Made by a program: the position numbers and the translations under genes. Under the pieces are notes generated by a model. The model made no database searches and was not told the DNA's origin. It was given only the letters and a program-made list of their open reading frames with translations. A stretch of DNA of 64,000 nucleotides from Rhodococcus gordoniae (GTDB lineage: Bacteria; Actinomycetota; Actinomycetes; Mycobacteriales; Mycobacteriaceae), in NCBI RefSeq assembly GCF_001646655.1, contig NZ_LPZN01000006.1, positions 108,167-172,166 on the forward strand, given 5' to 3'. Positions 1 through 10,217 of the stretch are shown piece after piece (positions within the stretch are counted from its first letter, which is position 1; every line of letters starts with the position of its first letter).

Positions 1-43
1 CGGTGAGTGTGAGAGCCCACGACGAACCGAGAGGACACGCGAC

Positions 44-1936
44 ATGACGTCGTTCCTGAACTCGGCGCTGTGGACGATACCGGCACTGCCCTTGGCCGGC
101 GCGTTCGTACTGCTGCTCCTCGGGCGGCGCAGCGACAGCTGGGGACATCTGCTCGGATGTGCCACTGCGATCGCCTCGTTCGTCGTCTGCGCCGTCATGT
201 TCGCCGGGTTGCTCGGACTCGACGCGAACGCCCGGCTCGCACAGCAGACCGTCTTCGCCTGGGTGCCGGTCGGCGAGCTGCAGGTCGATCTCGGCCTCCG
301 GCTCGACGCGCTGTCGATCTGCTTCGTGCTGCTCGTCACGGGCGTGGGATCGCTGATCCATCTCTACTCGATCGGGTACATGGCACACGATCCGGAACGC
401 CGGAAGTTCTTCGCCTATCTCAACCTGTTCCTCGCGGCGATGCTGGTGCTCGTCCTCGCCGACAACTTCCTCGTCCTGTATCTCGGGTGGGAGGGGGTCG
501 GTCTCGCCTCCTACCTGCTCATCGGCTTCTGGCAGTACAAGCCCACTGCCGCGACCGCCGCGAAGAAGGCGTTCGTCGTCAACCGCGTCGGCGACATGGG
601 GCTGCTCATCGCTCTCATGATCATGTTCGCGACCTTCGGCAGCCTCGACTACGACACGGTCTTCGCCTCGGTCCCCGCCGCGACCGAAGGCACGGTGACG
701 GCGATCGGCCTGTGTCTGCTCCTGGCCGCGTGCGCGAAATCCGCTCAGCTGCCGCTGCAGTCGTGGCTCGGCGACGCGATGGAGGGTCCCACCCCGGTCT
801 CGGCGCTCATCCACGCCGCGACCATGGTCACCGCCGGCGTCTATCTCGTCGTCCGGGCGAACGCGATCTTCGACGCCGCACCGGCCGCACGACTCGCGGT
901 GGTGATCGTCGGTGCCGCGACCTTGCTCTTCGGCGCGATCATCGGCTGCGCCAAGGACGACATCAAGAAGGCGCTCGCGGCGTCGACGATGAGCCAGATC
1001 GGCTACATGGTGCTTGCCGCCGGACTCGGTCCCGCCGGGTACGCCTTCGCGATCCTGCACCTGCTCACCCACGGCTTCTTCAAGGCCGGGTTGTTCCTCG
1101 GCGCCGGCTCGGTGATGCACGCGATGAACGACGAGACCGACATGCGCCGCTTCGGCGGTCTCCGCGCGGTCATGCCGATCACGTTCGCCACCTTCGGGCT
1201 GGGCTACCTCGCGATCATCGGGATCCCGCCGTTCGCCGGCTTCTTCTCCAAGGACAAGATCATCGAGGTGGCCTTCGCCGCCGGCGGTGTCGAAGGTCTC
1301 GTGCTCGGTGTCGTCGCGCTGCTCGGTGCGGGGCTGACCGCCTTCTACATGACCCGCGTGATGATCCTGACCTTCTTCGGCGACCGGCGATGGGCGCCCG
1401 ACGCCGTCCCGCACGAGTCGCCGGCCTCGATGACCCGGCCGATGATCGCCCTCGCCGTGGGCTCCGTCGGCGCCGGCGGGCTGCTGGTGCTCGGCGGCGC
1501 GCTGCAGCACTGGCTCGAACCCGTCGTCGGCTACGACCATCACGAAGGTGGTCTGCCCGTCTGGCTCGTCACCACCGTCACGCTGGCGGTCGTGCTCGCC
1601 GGTGTCGCCGTCGCCTACCGGCAGTACGTGCGCGAACCGGTGCCCGAGACGGCACCGGAGGCGGTGTCGGCGCTGACCGTCGCCGCGCGCCGCGACCTCT
1701 ACGGCGACGCGGTGAACGAAGCGGTGTTCATGCGTCCCGGCCAGGGCATGGTGCGCACCCTGGACGCCGTCGAGTCCACGGGGATCGACGGCTCCGTCAC
1801 CGGTGCGGCCACCGGGATCGGTGCGCTCTCGCGCGGACTGCGCCGATTGCAGACCGGCTTCGTCCGTTCGTACGCGTTGTACATGTTCGCCGGCGCGACC
1901 GTCGTGGTCGGCGCGCTCGTCCTGGTGACGCTGTGA
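44..1936 (+). CDS. nuoL: NADH-quinone oxidoreductase subunit L
   Basis: Membrane subunit of respiratory complex I that carries one of the antiporter-like proton channels and the long lateral helix. The 630-residue product is hydrophobic throughout and of normal NuoL length. It shows the conserved loop [18 protein letters not shown] near residues 145-163, [20 protein letters not shown] near 230, and [20 protein letters not shown] near 340. The ATG follows GAGAGGACACGCGAC, a usable ribosome site. The sequence upstream ends in TGA at the window edge, probably the end of nuoK. Only 13 bases separate it from nuoM, so it belongs to one operon with nuoM and nuoN. Confidence 0.97.
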   Translation: MTSFLNSALWTIPALPLAGAFVLLLLGRRSDSWGHLLGCATAIASFVVCAVMFAGLLGLDANARLAQQTVFAWVPVGELQVDLGLRLDALSICFVLLVTGVGSLIHLYSIGYMAHDPERRKFFAYLNLFLAAMLVLVLADNFLVLYLGWEGVGLASYLLIGFWQYKPTAATAAKKAFVVNRVGDMGLLIALMIMFATFGSLDYDTVFASVPAATEGTVTAIGLCLLLAACAKSAQLPLQSWLGDAMEGPTPVSALIHAATMVTAGVYLVVRANAIFDAAPAARLAVVIVGAATLLFGAIIGCAKDDIKKALAASTMSQIGYMVLAAGLGPAGYAFAILHLLTHGFFKAGLFLGAGSVMHAMNDETDMRRFGGLRAVMPITFATFGLGYLAIIGIPPFAGFFSKDKIIEVAFAAGGVEGLVLGVVALLGAGLTAFYMTRVMILTFFGDRRWAPDAVPHESPASMTRPMIALAVGSVGAGGLLVLGGALQHWLEPVVGYDHHEGGLPVWLVTTVTLAVVLAGVAVAYRQYVREPVPETAPEAVSALTVAARRDLYGDAVNEAVFMRPGQGMVRTLDAVESTGIDGSVTGAATGIGALSRGLRRLQTGFVRSYALYMFAGATVVVGALVLVTL

Positions 1937-1949
1937 TGGGGGTGTACCG

Positions 1950-3635
1950 GTGACCACCGTTCCCTGGTTGACGATCCTGTGGGTGCTCCCGCTGCTCGGC
2001 GCCGCCGTGATCGCGGCCCTGCCCGCACGACAGAGCTCCGCCGTCAGGGCGCTCGCCCTCGCGGTATCGATCGCCGTCCTGGTGGTCGCGGTGATCGTCG
2101 CCGTCGGGTTCGACCGCGCGGGCGAGCGATTCCAGTTCGTCGAGTCGCACGACTGGATCCCGTCGTTCGGTGCCGGTTACCGGCTCGGCGTCGACGGGAT
2201 CGCCCTGGTGCTCGTCCTGCTCACCGCCGCACTCGTGCCGTTGCTCCTGGCCGCCGGGTGGCACGACCACCGCGTCGCCGACGAGGAGGCCGGTTCGGCG
2301 CGCCCCCGATCCGCCCACACCTATGTGGCTTTGATCCTGCTCGTCGAGTCGATGGTGCTCGTGTCGTTCACCGCCCTCGACATCCTGCTGTTCTACGTCT
2401 TCTTCGAAGCGATGCTCGTCCCGATGTACTTCCTCATCGGCGGATTCGGCTCCCCGGGAACACCGCGAGCCGACCGGGCGCGCGCCGCCGTGAAGTTCCT
2501 GCTGTACAACCTGCTCGGCGGGTTGGTGATGCTCGCCGCGCTGATCGGCTTGTACGTGGTCACCGCCCGATCCGGGTTGGGGGAGACCGCGGGTGTCGGC
2601 ACCTTCGACGTCCGGACCGTCACCGCGGCGGCCGTCGCCGGCGATCTCGACGCGACCCCCGCCGTGCTCGGCGCCCTGTGTTTCGGTTTCCTCGTCGCCT
2701 TCGCGGTGAAGGCCCCGCTGTGGCCGCTGCACGGATGGTTGCCCGACGCGGCGGTGCGGACCACCCCGGTCGCCGCGGTGCTCATGATGGCCGTGGTGGA
2801 CAAGGTCGGCACGTTCGGGATGCTGCGCTACTGCCTGCAGCTCTTTCCCGACGCCTCGGTGACCTTCGCGCCGGTCGTGGCGACCCTCGCCGTCATCGGC
2901 ATCGTCTACGGCGCCATGCTCGCGATCGGCCAGACCGACGTCATGCGCCTGATCGCCTACACGTCCATCTCACACTTCGGGTTCATCGTCCTCGGTATCT
3001 TCGCGCTGACGGCGCAGGGGCAGGCCGGCTCCACCCTGTACATGGTCAACCACGGAATCTCCACGGCCGCACTGTTCCTCATCGCCGGATTCCTCGTCTC
3101 GCGGCACGGCGACCGCACGATCGCGGCGTACGGCGGCGTACAGAAGATCGCGCCGGTCCTCGCCGGGACCTTCCTCGTCGCCGGGCTGGCGACCCTGTCC
3201 CTGCCCGGACTCGCCCCGTTCGTCAGTGAATTCCTCGTCTTCGTCGGCACCTATCCCCGCTATCGGGTGGCGGCGGTGATCGCGACGCCGGCGCTCGTGC
3301 TGTCCGCGCTCTACGTGCTGTGGCTCTATCAGCGCATGATGGGAGGCCCCGTGCGCCTACCCGGCCGGGACCACGACGGGGACGACGGCGCCGAGCACAC
3401 ACGCAGGCTCTCCGATCTCGTGCCGCGGGAGATCGCGGTGGTCGCGCCGCTGCTCGCGTTGCTGCTCGTACTGGGGATCTATCCGAAACCGGCGCTCGAT
3501 GTCATCACCCCCGCAGTCGACGACACGCTCGTCTCGATCGACATCTCCCGGCCGGAGCCGGTGGTGCCCGCCGAGCGTCCGATCGCCGAGAGTGACGTTC
3601 CGGCCCACGGTTCCGAGGAAGGTGAAGCCGAATGA
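1950..3635 (+). CDS. nuoM: NADH-quinone oxidoreductase subunit M
   Basis: Second antiporter-like proton-pumping subunit of complex I, in the cytoplasmic membrane. The product has 561 residues and about 14 predicted membrane segments. Typical NuoM features are the acidic helix FYVFFEAMLVPMYFLIGGFG near residues 150-170, KAPLWPLHGWLPDA near 253 with the key lysine and histidine, and MRLIAYTSISHFGFIVLGIF near 332. A GTG start is used, just downstream of nuoL. The 3' end overlaps the nuoN start in ATGA, so the two are translationally coupled. The C-terminal tail after residue 520 is hydrophilic and acidic. Confidence 0.97.
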   Translation: MTTVPWLTILWVLPLLGAAVIAALPARQSSAVRALALAVSIAVLVVAVIVAVGFDRAGERFQFVESHDWIPSFGAGYRLGVDGIALVLVLLTAALVPLLLAAGWHDHRVADEEAGSARPRSAHTYVALILLVESMVLVSFTALDILLFYVFFEAMLVPMYFLIGGFGSPGTPRADRARAAVKFLLYNLLGGLVMLAALIGLYVVTARSGLGETAGVGTFDVRTVTAAAVAGDLDATPAVLGALCFGFLVAFAVKAPLWPLHGWLPDAAVRTTPVAAVLMMAVVDKVGTFGMLRYCLQLFPDASVTFAPVVATLAVIGIVYGAMLAIGQTDVMRLIAYTSISHFGFIVLGIFALTAQGQAGSTLYMVNHGISTAALFLIAGFLVSRHGDRTIAAYGGVQKIAPVLAGTFLVAGLATLSLPGLAPFVSEFLVFVGTYPRYRVAAVIATPALVLSALYVLWLYQRMMGGPVRLPGRDHDGDDGAEHTRRLSDLVPREIAVVAPLLALLLVLGIYPKPALDVITPAVDDTLVSIDISRPEPVVPAERPIAESDVPAHGSEEGEAE

Positions 3636-5236
3636 ACCCCTCCGAGGGCATCGTCGTTCTTGCCGCGTCCCTCCCCGCCCCGGCGATCGACTACGGCCTG
3701 ATCGCGCCCATCCTGATCGTGTTCGCCGCGGCCGTCGTCGGCGTACTCGTCGAATCCTTCGTGCCGGCCTCGGCGCGCTATCCCGCCCACGTGGTCCTGA
3801 CGACGGTCGCGCTCGTGGCGGCGTTCGTCGCGGTCGTGATGCTCGCCGGAACCCGCGCGACCACCCTGTCGGGGGCGGTCGTGATCGACGGCCCGGCGCT
3901 GTTCCTGCAGGGCTCGGTCCTGATCGTGTCGTTGCTGTCGGTCGCGCTGGTCGCGGAACGCAGCATCGAACCGGCTCGTGCACACTCCGTTTCCCGCACG
4001 GCGGTCGGTGCGCATCTCGACGCGTTCGCACCTCAGGCGTCGGCGATCCCGGGTACCGCCGCCGAACGACAGGCACTCGCGGCGGGCGGCGCACGGACCG
4101 AGGTCTTCCCGCTCCTGCTGTTCGCGGTGGGTGGGATGCTCGTGTTCCCCGCCTCGGACGACCTGCTGACGATGTTCGTCGCACTCGAAGTGCTGTCGCT
4201 GCCGCTGTACCTTCTGTGCGGGCTCGCGCGGCGCCGACGGTTGCTCTCGCAGGAAGCCGCGCTGAAGTACTTCCTGCTGGGAGCGTTCTCGTCGGCGTTC
4301 TTCCTGTACGGGGTGGCGATGCTCTACGGCTACGCCGGCACTGTTCACCTCGGAGGTATCGCCGCAGCGATCGACACGGGTGCGGGCAACGAGACCACAG
4401 CGCTCGTCGGGGTGGGCCTGCTGGCCGTCGGCCTGCTGTTCAAAGTCGGCGCGGTGCCCTTCCACTCGTGGACCCCGGACGTCTACCAGGGGGCCCCGAC
4501 CCCCGTCACCGCATTCATGGCCGCCGCGACGAAGATCGCCGCGTTCGGCGCCCTGCTGCGCGTGCTCTACGTCGCGGTCCCCGGTTCCGCCGACCAGTGG
4601 CGGCCGATCCTGTGGGCCGTCGCGATCGCGACGATGGTCGTCGGCGCGGTCCTGGCGGTGACGCAGAACGACATCAAGCGCATGCTCGCGTACTCGGCGA
4701 TCAGCCACACCGGATTCGTGCTCACCGGCGTCGTCGCCGGCACTGCGTCCGGCGTGTCGTCGACACTGTTCTACCTGCTCGTCTACGGCATCGGAACGGT
4801 CGGTGTGTTCGCCGTCGTGACCCTCGTCCGCGACCCGGACGGTGAGGCCTGGGAGTTGTCGCGGTGGGCCGGCCTCGGACGGCGCTCGCCGCTGCTCGGA
4901 GGGGCCTTCGCACTGTTCCTGTTGTCACTGGCGGGCATTCCGCTCACCAGCGGGTTCATCGCCAAGTTCGCGGTCTTCGGTGCCGCGATCGCGGGAGGCG
5001 CGGCTCCACTCGTGATCGTCGGTGTGCTCGTCAGCGCGGTCGCGGCGTACTTCTACGTACGGGTGATCGTGCTGATGTTCTTCACCGAGCCGACCGCCGA
5101 CGCCCCGCAGCTCGCGACCTCCACCGTGGCGACGAGCGCCGCGATCGCGTTCGCGGCGGTGGCGACGGTGCTGCTCGGCATCCTGCCGCAACCCGTCCTC
5201 GACCTCGCCGAGCAGGCGGCGATGTTCGTACTCTGA
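3632..5236 (+). CDS. nuoN: NADH-quinone oxidoreductase subunit N
   Basis: Third antiporter-like subunit of complex I. The 534-residue membrane protein contains [20 protein letters not shown] near residues 208-227, [20 protein letters not shown] near 270 and [20 protein letters not shown] near 350, all diagnostic of NuoN. It overlaps nuoM by four bases and is the last gene of the nuo operon visible here. A soluble stretch near residues 110-150 is longer than in the Escherichia coli protein, which is common in actinobacteria. No strong terminator hairpin was recognised directly after the stop. Confidence 0.96.
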   Translation: MNPSEGIVVLAASLPAPAIDYGLIAPILIVFAAAVVGVLVESFVPASARYPAHVVLTTVALVAAFVAVVMLAGTRATTLSGAVVIDGPALFLQGSVLIVSLLSVALVAERSIEPARAHSVSRTAVGAHLDAFAPQASAIPGTAAERQALAAGGARTEVFPLLLFAVGGMLVFPASDDLLTMFVALEVLSLPLYLLCGLARRRRLLSQEAALKYFLLGAFSSAFFLYGVAMLYGYAGTVHLGGIAAAIDTGAGNETTALVGVGLLAVGLLFKVGAVPFHSWTPDVYQGAPTPVTAFMAAATKIAAFGALLRVLYVAVPGSADQWRPILWAVAIATMVVGAVLAVTQNDIKRMLAYSAISHTGFVLTGVVAGTASGVSSTLFYLLVYGIGTVGVFAVVTLVRDPDGEAWELSRWAGLGRRSPLLGGAFALFLLSLAGIPLTSGFIAKFAVFGAAIAGGAAPLVIVGVLVSAVAAYFYVRVIVLMFFTEPTADAPQLATSTVATSAAIAFAAVATVLLGILPQPVLDLAEQAAMFVL

Positions 5237-5303
5237 CCAGGAACAGAGTGCGCGGTGGGAATGCCCGGGCTCCCGTATCGGTTCCACCACCCGAGGAGGC
5301 GTA

Positions 5304-5825
5304 ATGACCGATACACGCACGGCGATTCTGGCAGGCGGATGCTTCTGGGGCATGGAGGAGCTGATCCGGCGGCAGCCCGGGGTGGTGTCGACACGGGTCG
5401 GCTACACCGGTGGGCAGAACGATCACCCCACCTACCGCAACCATCCGGGGCACGCGGAGTCCGTCGAGATCGTCTACGACCCCGCACGCACCGACTACCG
5501 GGCACTGCTCGAGTTCTTCTTCCGGATCCACGATCCGACCACCGTGAACCGGCAGGGAAACGACGTCGGAGCGTCCTACCGTTCGGCCGTCTTCTATCTC
5601 GACGACGAGCAGAAGCAGGTCGCGGTGGACACCATCGCCGACGTCGAGGCGTCCGGTCTGTGGCCCGGCAGGGTGGTCACCGAAGTGACTCCCGCGAGCA
5701 CCTTCTGGGAGGCCGAACCCGAGCACCAGGACTATCTCCAGCGCTACCCGAACGGGTACACCTGCCACTTCCCGCGGCCGGGCTGGAAGCTGCCGAACAG
5801 CCGCATCGTCGACGCGCCGAACTGA
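5304..5825 (+). CDS. msrA: Peptide methionine (S)-S-oxide reductase
   Basis: Reduces the S epimer of methionine sulfoxide in oxidised proteins, using thioredoxin as electron donor, in the cytosol. The 173-residue protein has the MsrA catalytic signature GGCFWGMEE near residues 11-19 (nucleophilic cysteine), the conserved block [20 protein letters not shown] near 33-52, and the [13 protein letters not shown] segment near 75-88. GAGGAGG lies six bases before the ATG. The gene follows the nuo operon in the same direction and is closed by the hairpin at 5834-5861. A small thioredoxin lies at 44.4 kb in this window. Confidence 0.96.
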   Translation: MTDTRTAILAGGCFWGMEELIRRQPGVVSTRVGYTGGQNDHPTYRNHPGHAESVEIVYDPARTDYRALLEFFFRIHDPTTVNRQGNDVGASYRSAVFYLDDEQKQVAVDTIADVEASGLWPGRVVTEVTPASTFWEAEPEHQDYLQRYPNGYTCHFPRPGWKLPNSRIVDAPN

Positions 5826-5833
5826 ATCGCGCG

Positions 5834-5861
5834 CACGGGCAGTTCCACGGAACTGCCCGTG
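5834..5861 (+). terminator. Hairpin terminator after msrA
   Basis: Perfect 12-bp inverted repeat, CACGGGCAGTTC and its complement, with a 4-base loop, starting 8 bases after the msrA stop. There is no long T run, as is usual for actinobacterial intrinsic terminators. Confidence 0.75.
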
Positions 5862-5943
5862 TCGCCGACGGCGACTACTCCTCGGCGTTTCCGCGTCCGT
5901 ATCGTGGAAGTACCAGTTCTGATGACATACGGAGGAGTACTCG

Positions 5944-6090
5944 ATGGGAATGTTCGGTAAGGCTATGAAGAGCGCCGCCGCGGTCAAGGCGATCCAGGTC
6001 GTCCGGCGTGAGGCGGCCAAGCCGGAGAATCAGCGCAAGGCCAAGGAGATGCTCGCGAAGCTGCAGCAGAAGCGTCGCGGTTCCCACTGA
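5944..6090 (+). CDS. 48-residue basic small protein
   Basis: Unrecognised small gene. The ATG is preceded by ACGGAGGAG at an ideal distance. The product begins MGMFGKAMKSAAAVKAIQVV, then turns strongly basic and helical (RREAAKPENQRKAKEMLAKL, ending QQKRRGSH), so it could be an amphipathic helix that binds membrane or nucleic acid. Codon third positions are GC-rich like the neighbours. It lies between the msrA terminator and the glutamate-synthase-like gene, 51 bases upstream of the latter, and may be cotranscribed with it. Function unknown. The strong ribosome site and codon bias are the evidence that it is real. Confidence 0.7.
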   Translation: MGMFGKAMKSAAAVKAIQVVRREAAKPENQRKAKEMLAKLQQKRRGSH

Positions 6091-6141
6091 GCTGCCGCTC
6101 GATATGTGAGACCCGCCGGACAGGCGGAGAGAAGGTGAACC

Positions 6142-7737
6142 GTGCTGCGGTTCTTCCTCGTCGGTTTCCTGGGCCTGACTCTGGTTCTGGTCGGTGTGAT
6201 CGCCGCAGTCGGAGGGTGGGGCTGGTGGGTGCTGGTCGCCCTTCTGGCGTTCCTGTCGGTGGTCGGAATCTACGATCTCGTGCAGCGCCGGCATTCGGTG
6301 CTGCGCAACTATCCGGTGCTCGGCCACATGCGGTATCTGCTCGAGAGTGTGCGCCCGGAGTTGCAGCAGTACTTCGTCGAGCGGAATTTCGACGGACGCC
6401 CCTTCGACAGGGACGTACGCACCGTCGTCTACGAGCGGGCGAAGGGAATTCACGGCGAGTTGTCGTTCGGCACCGAACGCGACGTCTACGAGGTCGGGTA
6501 CGAGTATCTCGTTCACTCGACAGCGCCGGTGGTCGAACCCGACGAACCACCGCGGGTGAACATCGGAGGGCCCGACTGCAGCCGGCCGTATTCGATGTCG
6601 CTGCTGAACGTCTCGTCGATGAGTTTCGGCGCACTGTCCGCCAACGCGATCCGGGCGTTGAATCGTGGGGCGGCCCGAGGCGGGTTCGCCCACGACACCG
6701 GCGAAGGCGGGCTGACGCCGTATCACCTCGACGGTGGTGGCGATCTGGTCTGGGAGATCGGATCCGGGTACTTCGGGACGCGCGACCGCGACGGACGATT
6801 CGACCCCGCAGAGTTCGCCGACAAGTCGGCTCACGACCACGTCAAGGCGATCTCCCTCAAACTCAGCCAGGGGGCGAAACCCGGCGTGGGTGGCGTGCTC
6901 CCGGCGGCGAAGGTGAGTGAGGAGATCGCACGCTATCGTGGCGTTCCGGCCCACGAGAAGTGCATCAGTCCCGCAGCGCACACGGCCTTCACGACACCGC
7001 GCGAACTGATCCGCTTCCTCGCCGATCTTCGGGAACTGTCCGGAGGAAAACCCGTAGGTGTCAAGCTCTGCGTCGGTTCCCGCGTCGATGTGCTCGCGAT
7101 CTGCAAAGCCATGCTCGCGGAAGGGACGGCACCCGATTTCGTCATCGTCGACGGGGCCGAGGGTGGCACCGCCGCAGCACCCCTCGAATACGAGGACAAC
7201 ATGGGGCTTCCGCTCACCGACGGGCTGATGACGGTCCACAACGCCCTCGTGGGTACCGGATTGCGGGACCGCATCAGGGTCGGCGCGAGTGGCAAGGTCG
7301 CGACCGGAAACGACATGGTGAAGCGACTGATCCAAGGTGCGGACTACACCAATTCGGCACGGGCGATGATGATGGCGCTCGGATGCATCCAGGCGCAGCG
7401 ATGCCACACGAACAGGTGTCCGGTCGGAGTGACGACCCAGGACCCGAAACGAGCGCGGGCGCTCGATGTGGCGGACAAGGCATTACGAGTGCAGCGGTAC
7501 CACGCGAGCACGGTGCGTCAGGCGGTTCGACTCATGGCGTCGATGGGCGTCGACGAACCCGGCGGGCTCACGACGGACATGCTTCGGAAGAAGGTGTCGC
7601 CGACCACCGTTCGCTCCTACACGGAACTCTACGAATGGCTCGCTCCGGGCGAACTCCTCACCGATCCACCGCCCATGTGGTCAGCGGATTGGCGTGCAGC
7701 CACGCCGGATTCGTTCCGCCCCCGGTCTCGCTCGTGA
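6142..7737 (+). CDS. FMN-binding glutamate synthase-like membrane protein
   Basis: Stand-alone relative of the FMN/iron-sulfur domain of glutamate synthase large subunit (GltB), anchored by two N-terminal membrane helices (residues 1-48). Seen in the sequence: SMSFGALSANAIRALNRGAA near 160, GEGGLTPYH near 188, FVIVDGAEGGTAAAPLEYED near 335, and the cluster CIQAQRCHTNRC near 416-427, which has the C-x5-C-x4-C spacing of the 3Fe-4S ligands. It has no glutamine amidotransferase domain, so true glutamate synthase activity is not implied; the family's substrate is unclear. The GTG start follows GAGAAGG. A short hairpin, CCGCC/GGCGG, sits just upstream. Confidence 0.88.
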   Translation: MLRFFLVGFLGLTLVLVGVIAAVGGWGWWVLVALLAFLSVVGIYDLVQRRHSVLRNYPVLGHMRYLLESVRPELQQYFVERNFDGRPFDRDVRTVVYERAKGIHGELSFGTERDVYEVGYEYLVHSTAPVVEPDEPPRVNIGGPDCSRPYSMSLLNVSSMSFGALSANAIRALNRGAARGGFAHDTGEGGLTPYHLDGGGDLVWEIGSGYFGTRDRDGRFDPAEFADKSAHDHVKAISLKLSQGAKPGVGGVLPAAKVSEEIARYRGVPAHEKCISPAAHTAFTTPRELIRFLADLRELSGGKPVGVKLCVGSRVDVLAICKAMLAEGTAPDFVIVDGAEGGTAAAPLEYEDNMGLPLTDGLMTVHNALVGTGLRDRIRVGASGKVATGNDMVKRLIQGADYTNSARAMMMALGCIQAQRCHTNRCPVGVTTQDPKRARALDVADKALRVQRYHASTVRQAVRLMASMGVDEPGGLTTDMLRKKVSPTTVRSYTELYEWLAPGELLTDPPPMWSADWRAATPDSFRPRSRS

Positions 7738-7744
7738 CAGATCC

Positions 7745-8623
7745 TCATGATCGCTGTCGCTGCTTCACGAGGGTGAACTGCTGGACGTCGATGAGGCGCC
7801 GTCGGAAGTTCGCGGCGCAACCGGTCAGATACCTGATGTATCGCTGGTAGACCTCGTCGGAGGCCATCCGGACCGCATCGTCGCGACGCGACTCGAGGGC
7901 CTGCGCCCACAGGTCGAGTGTGCGGGCGTAATGGGGTTGCAGCGACTCGATGTTCTGCACCCAGAAACTGTTGCGTTGCGCGCCGGTGATGACCAGGTCC
8001 CGGTCGGGTAGCTGCCCTCCGGGGAAGATCTCCCGCATGATGAATCGCAGGAACAGGGCGTCCTCCCGGGTGACCGGCACCTTCATCGCCTCGAGTTGGG
8101 CGCGGGAATGACCGACGATGGTGTGCAGCAACATCCGGCCGTCGTCGGGCAGGATGCGCGAGGTGCGTTCGAAGAAGGTGTCGTACCGCTGCCGGCGGAA
8201 ATGCTCGAACGCCCCGATGCTGACGATGCGGTCCACAGGCTCGTCGAATTCCTCCCACCCCTGCAGGCGAACCTCGGCGGTACGGCCGCCGGCCGACATT
8301 CCCGAGAGCAGACCGGACACGTGCTCGTACTGGTTGCGGCTCAACGTCAAGCCGATGACGTGCACGTCGTATCGCTGCGTCGCCCGCACCATCGTCGAGC
8401 CCCACCCGCAACCGATGTCCAACAGCGTCATTCCGGGCCGGAGATCGCACTTGCGGAGAGCAAGGTCGACCTTCGCGATCTGCGCTTGCTCGAGGCTCAT
8501 GCCGTCGCGCTCGAAATAGGCGCAACTGTACGTGCGGGTGGGGTCGAGAAACAGTTCGAAGAAGTCGTCGGACAGGTCGTAGTGGGTCTGGACCTTTTCG
8601 TAGAACGGCGTCAGCTTCTGCAT
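7745..8623 (-). CDS. Cyclopropane/mycolic acid-type SAM methyltransferase
   Basis: S-adenosylmethionine-dependent enzyme of the cyclopropane-fatty-acid synthase/CmaA-MmaA family, acting on unsaturated acyl chains of phospholipid or mycolate precursors. The 292-residue length matches mycobacterial CmaA. Visible motifs are the N-terminal YDLSDDFFELFLDPTRTYSC, the SAM site LLDIGCGWGSTMVRA near residues 69-83, and FLRFIMREIFPGGQLPD in the C-terminal half. The end faces the glutamate-synthase-like gene with only 7 bases between stops. Which lipid is modified cannot be told from sequence; rhodococcal mycolates are mostly unsaturated, so a phospholipid substrate is as likely. Confidence 0.9.
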   Translation of the reverse strand: MQKLTPFYEKVQTHYDLSDDFFELFLDPTRTYSCAYFERDGMSLEQAQIAKVDLALRKCDLRPGMTLLDIGCGWGSTMVRATQRYDVHVIGLTLSRNQYEHVSGLLSGMSAGGRTAEVRLQGWEEFDEPVDRIVSIGAFEHFRRQRYDTFFERTSRILPDDGRMLLHTIVGHSRAQLEAMKVPVTREDALFLRFIMREIFPGGQLPDRDLVITGAQRNSFWVQNIESLQPHYARTLDLWAQALESRRDDAVRMASDEVYQRYIRYLTGCAANFRRRLIDVQQFTLVKQRQRS

Positions 8624-8804
8624 TCGGACCTACTCTCCGCGAGGAGTGGGACGAGAGTTCCGGTGTCGGCGTCGATGCCTCCCGACGGACACACCGCTCT
8701 CGGTCGATAGTGCTCCCGCAGAGCGCCTTCGCACACGGGAACGGCGATTCCTGGGGCAGTTGTCCGACTCGGTCACACGAGTGTGTTACCGCTACTCCGT
8801 GACG

Positions 8805-10217
8805 TCAGCCTGCACGGACGGATGGCTCGTCGTCGTCCGGCTCGATGCCGAGGGCGTCCTCGAGTGCTTCGAGGGCTGCGTCGAAGTGGTCGAGCAGCGG
8901 CTGCAGTTGCGGCAGGCTGCGACTGCACGAGGTCAGGCCGAAGGCGATGGCGTCGTCGGTGCTCGTGCACGTGATGTTCAGCGCCTGGCCGTCGACGGGC
9001 ACGGACAGCGGATACACCGCGTCCACCCGAGCGCCGTTCCAGTACAACGGATCCGGGGATCCCGGCACGTTCGAGACGATGACGTTGAAGGGCGGGCGGG
9101 GGAGTGCGCGATTGCGGGTGAGGATGCCTACCGCCAGTGGCGCGACGCCGAGTGCGCTGGTCGCCAACCGCGACAGGGTGGACATGCCCTGCATGGAGGC
9201 CTTGCCCTCCGTGGTCGACGCCGACACCCGGGCCAGCCGGTCGGCGGGATCGGCCAGGTCCGTACCCAGATCGCACATCAGGACGCCGAGTTCGTTTCCT
9301 GCGCAGTCCTTGTCGGGTCGGAGGCAGACGGGGACCATGGCTACGAGCGACTTGTCGGGCAGCGCTTTCTGCTCCGTGAGAAGAGCGCGCAGTGCTCCCG
9401 ACGACATGGCCAGCACGACATCGTTGACGGTCGCGTCGGCCGCCCTCGCCACGGTGCGCAGACGGGCGAGCGGCCACGACCGCGCAGCGAACCGGCGCGT
9501 GCCCGAGATGGGGACGTTGATCACGGTGTTCGGTGCGGCGAGCGACAGCGATCCGCCCCCACCGCGCAGTGCCCTGTTCACGGTGCCGGCCAGCGCGGGC
9601 ACGAAGCCTGTGACCTCGGCGGTTGCGGTCCGCACCGCCTGCATCGCGGCTTCGGGGAGACCGAGCGCCGTCCCGGGCGAGTGGGGGCGGCCCGGCGTGT
9701 CGAACGGAGCCCACGGCGCCGGCATGTCGGTGCGCTCGGAGTCCGGGCTCAGGGCGCGGCGCAGCAACTTCATCGCACCCACGCCGTCGGCGAGGGCGTG
9801 GTGGATCTTGGTGTAGACGGCCAGTCGGCCGTCCGTGAGACCCTCGATGACGTGCATCTGCCACAGGGGCCTGCTCCGGTCGAGCAGCGTGCTGTGCAAA
9901 CGGGAGACGAGATCCCACAGTTCGTCGAGGCCGCCGGGTTGCGGCAGCGCGTTGCGCCGGACGTGGTACTCCAGGTCGAAGTCCACGTCCTGCTCCCATG
10001 CCCACTGTCCGAAGGTGCCCAGGGAACGGACCGCGCGCTTACGCCACAGCGGGGCGACCTCGCCGTTCTCTGCGGCGGCGGTGAACAGGGCCCCGAGATC
10101 CGCGGCGGTTGCTCCGTCCCGGGGACTCAGAAGGATCAATCCGCCCACATGCATCGGATGATCACGGGACTCCCCGAGAAGGAACATCGAATCGGTGGGC
10201 GACATGGGTAGACGCAT
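8805..10217 (-). CDS. Wax ester synthase/diacylglycerol acyltransferase
   Basis: Transfers acyl groups from acyl-CoA to diacylglycerol or fatty alcohol, making storage triglyceride or wax ester at the membrane or lipid droplet surface. The 470-residue protein has the family catalytic motif HHALADG at residues 139-145, the preceding RPLWQMHVIEGL block near 116-127, and NDVVLAMSSGALR and NVIVSNVPGSPDPLYWNGAR in the C-terminal domain. The start codon lies after a GAGGAAACG ribosome site. In M. tuberculosis one such enzyme (Tgs1) is in the DosR dormancy regulon, which fits the setting here, although no clear DosR-like box was found directly upstream of this gene. Confidence 0.94.
   Translation of the reverse strand: MRLPMSPTDSMFLLGESRDHPMHVGGLILLSPRDGATAADLGALFTAAAENGEVAPLWRKRAVRSLGTFGQWAWEQDVDFDLEYHVRRNALPQPGGLDELWDLVSRLHSTLLDRSRPLWQMHVIEGLTDGRLAVYTKIHHALADGVGAMKLLRRALSPDSERTDMPAPWAPFDTPGRPHSPGTALGLPEAAMQAVRTATAEVTGFVPALAGTVNRALRGGGGSLSLAAPNTVINVPISGTRRFAARSWPLARLRTVARAADATVNDVVLAMSSGALRALLTEQKALPDKSLVAMVPVCLRPDKDCAGNELGVLMCDLGTDLADPADRLARVSASTTEGKASMQGMSTLSRLATSALGVAPLAVGILTRNRALPRPPFNVIVSNVPGSPDPLYWNGARVDAVYPLSVPVDGQALNITCTSTDDAIAFGLTSCSRSLPQLQPLLDHFDAALEALEDALGIEPDDDEPSVRAG

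Noticed and set aside
1797..2732. Long minus-strand open frame opposite nuoL/nuoM
   Set aside because: Glutamate-, aspartate- and arginine-rich product with no domain, opposite unmistakable complex I genes; a GC-bias artefact.
8798..8811. GTGACGTCAGCCTG as a fourth DosR-like box
   Set aside because: Loses the CCC end and lies at the WS/DGAT stop rather than in a promoter.
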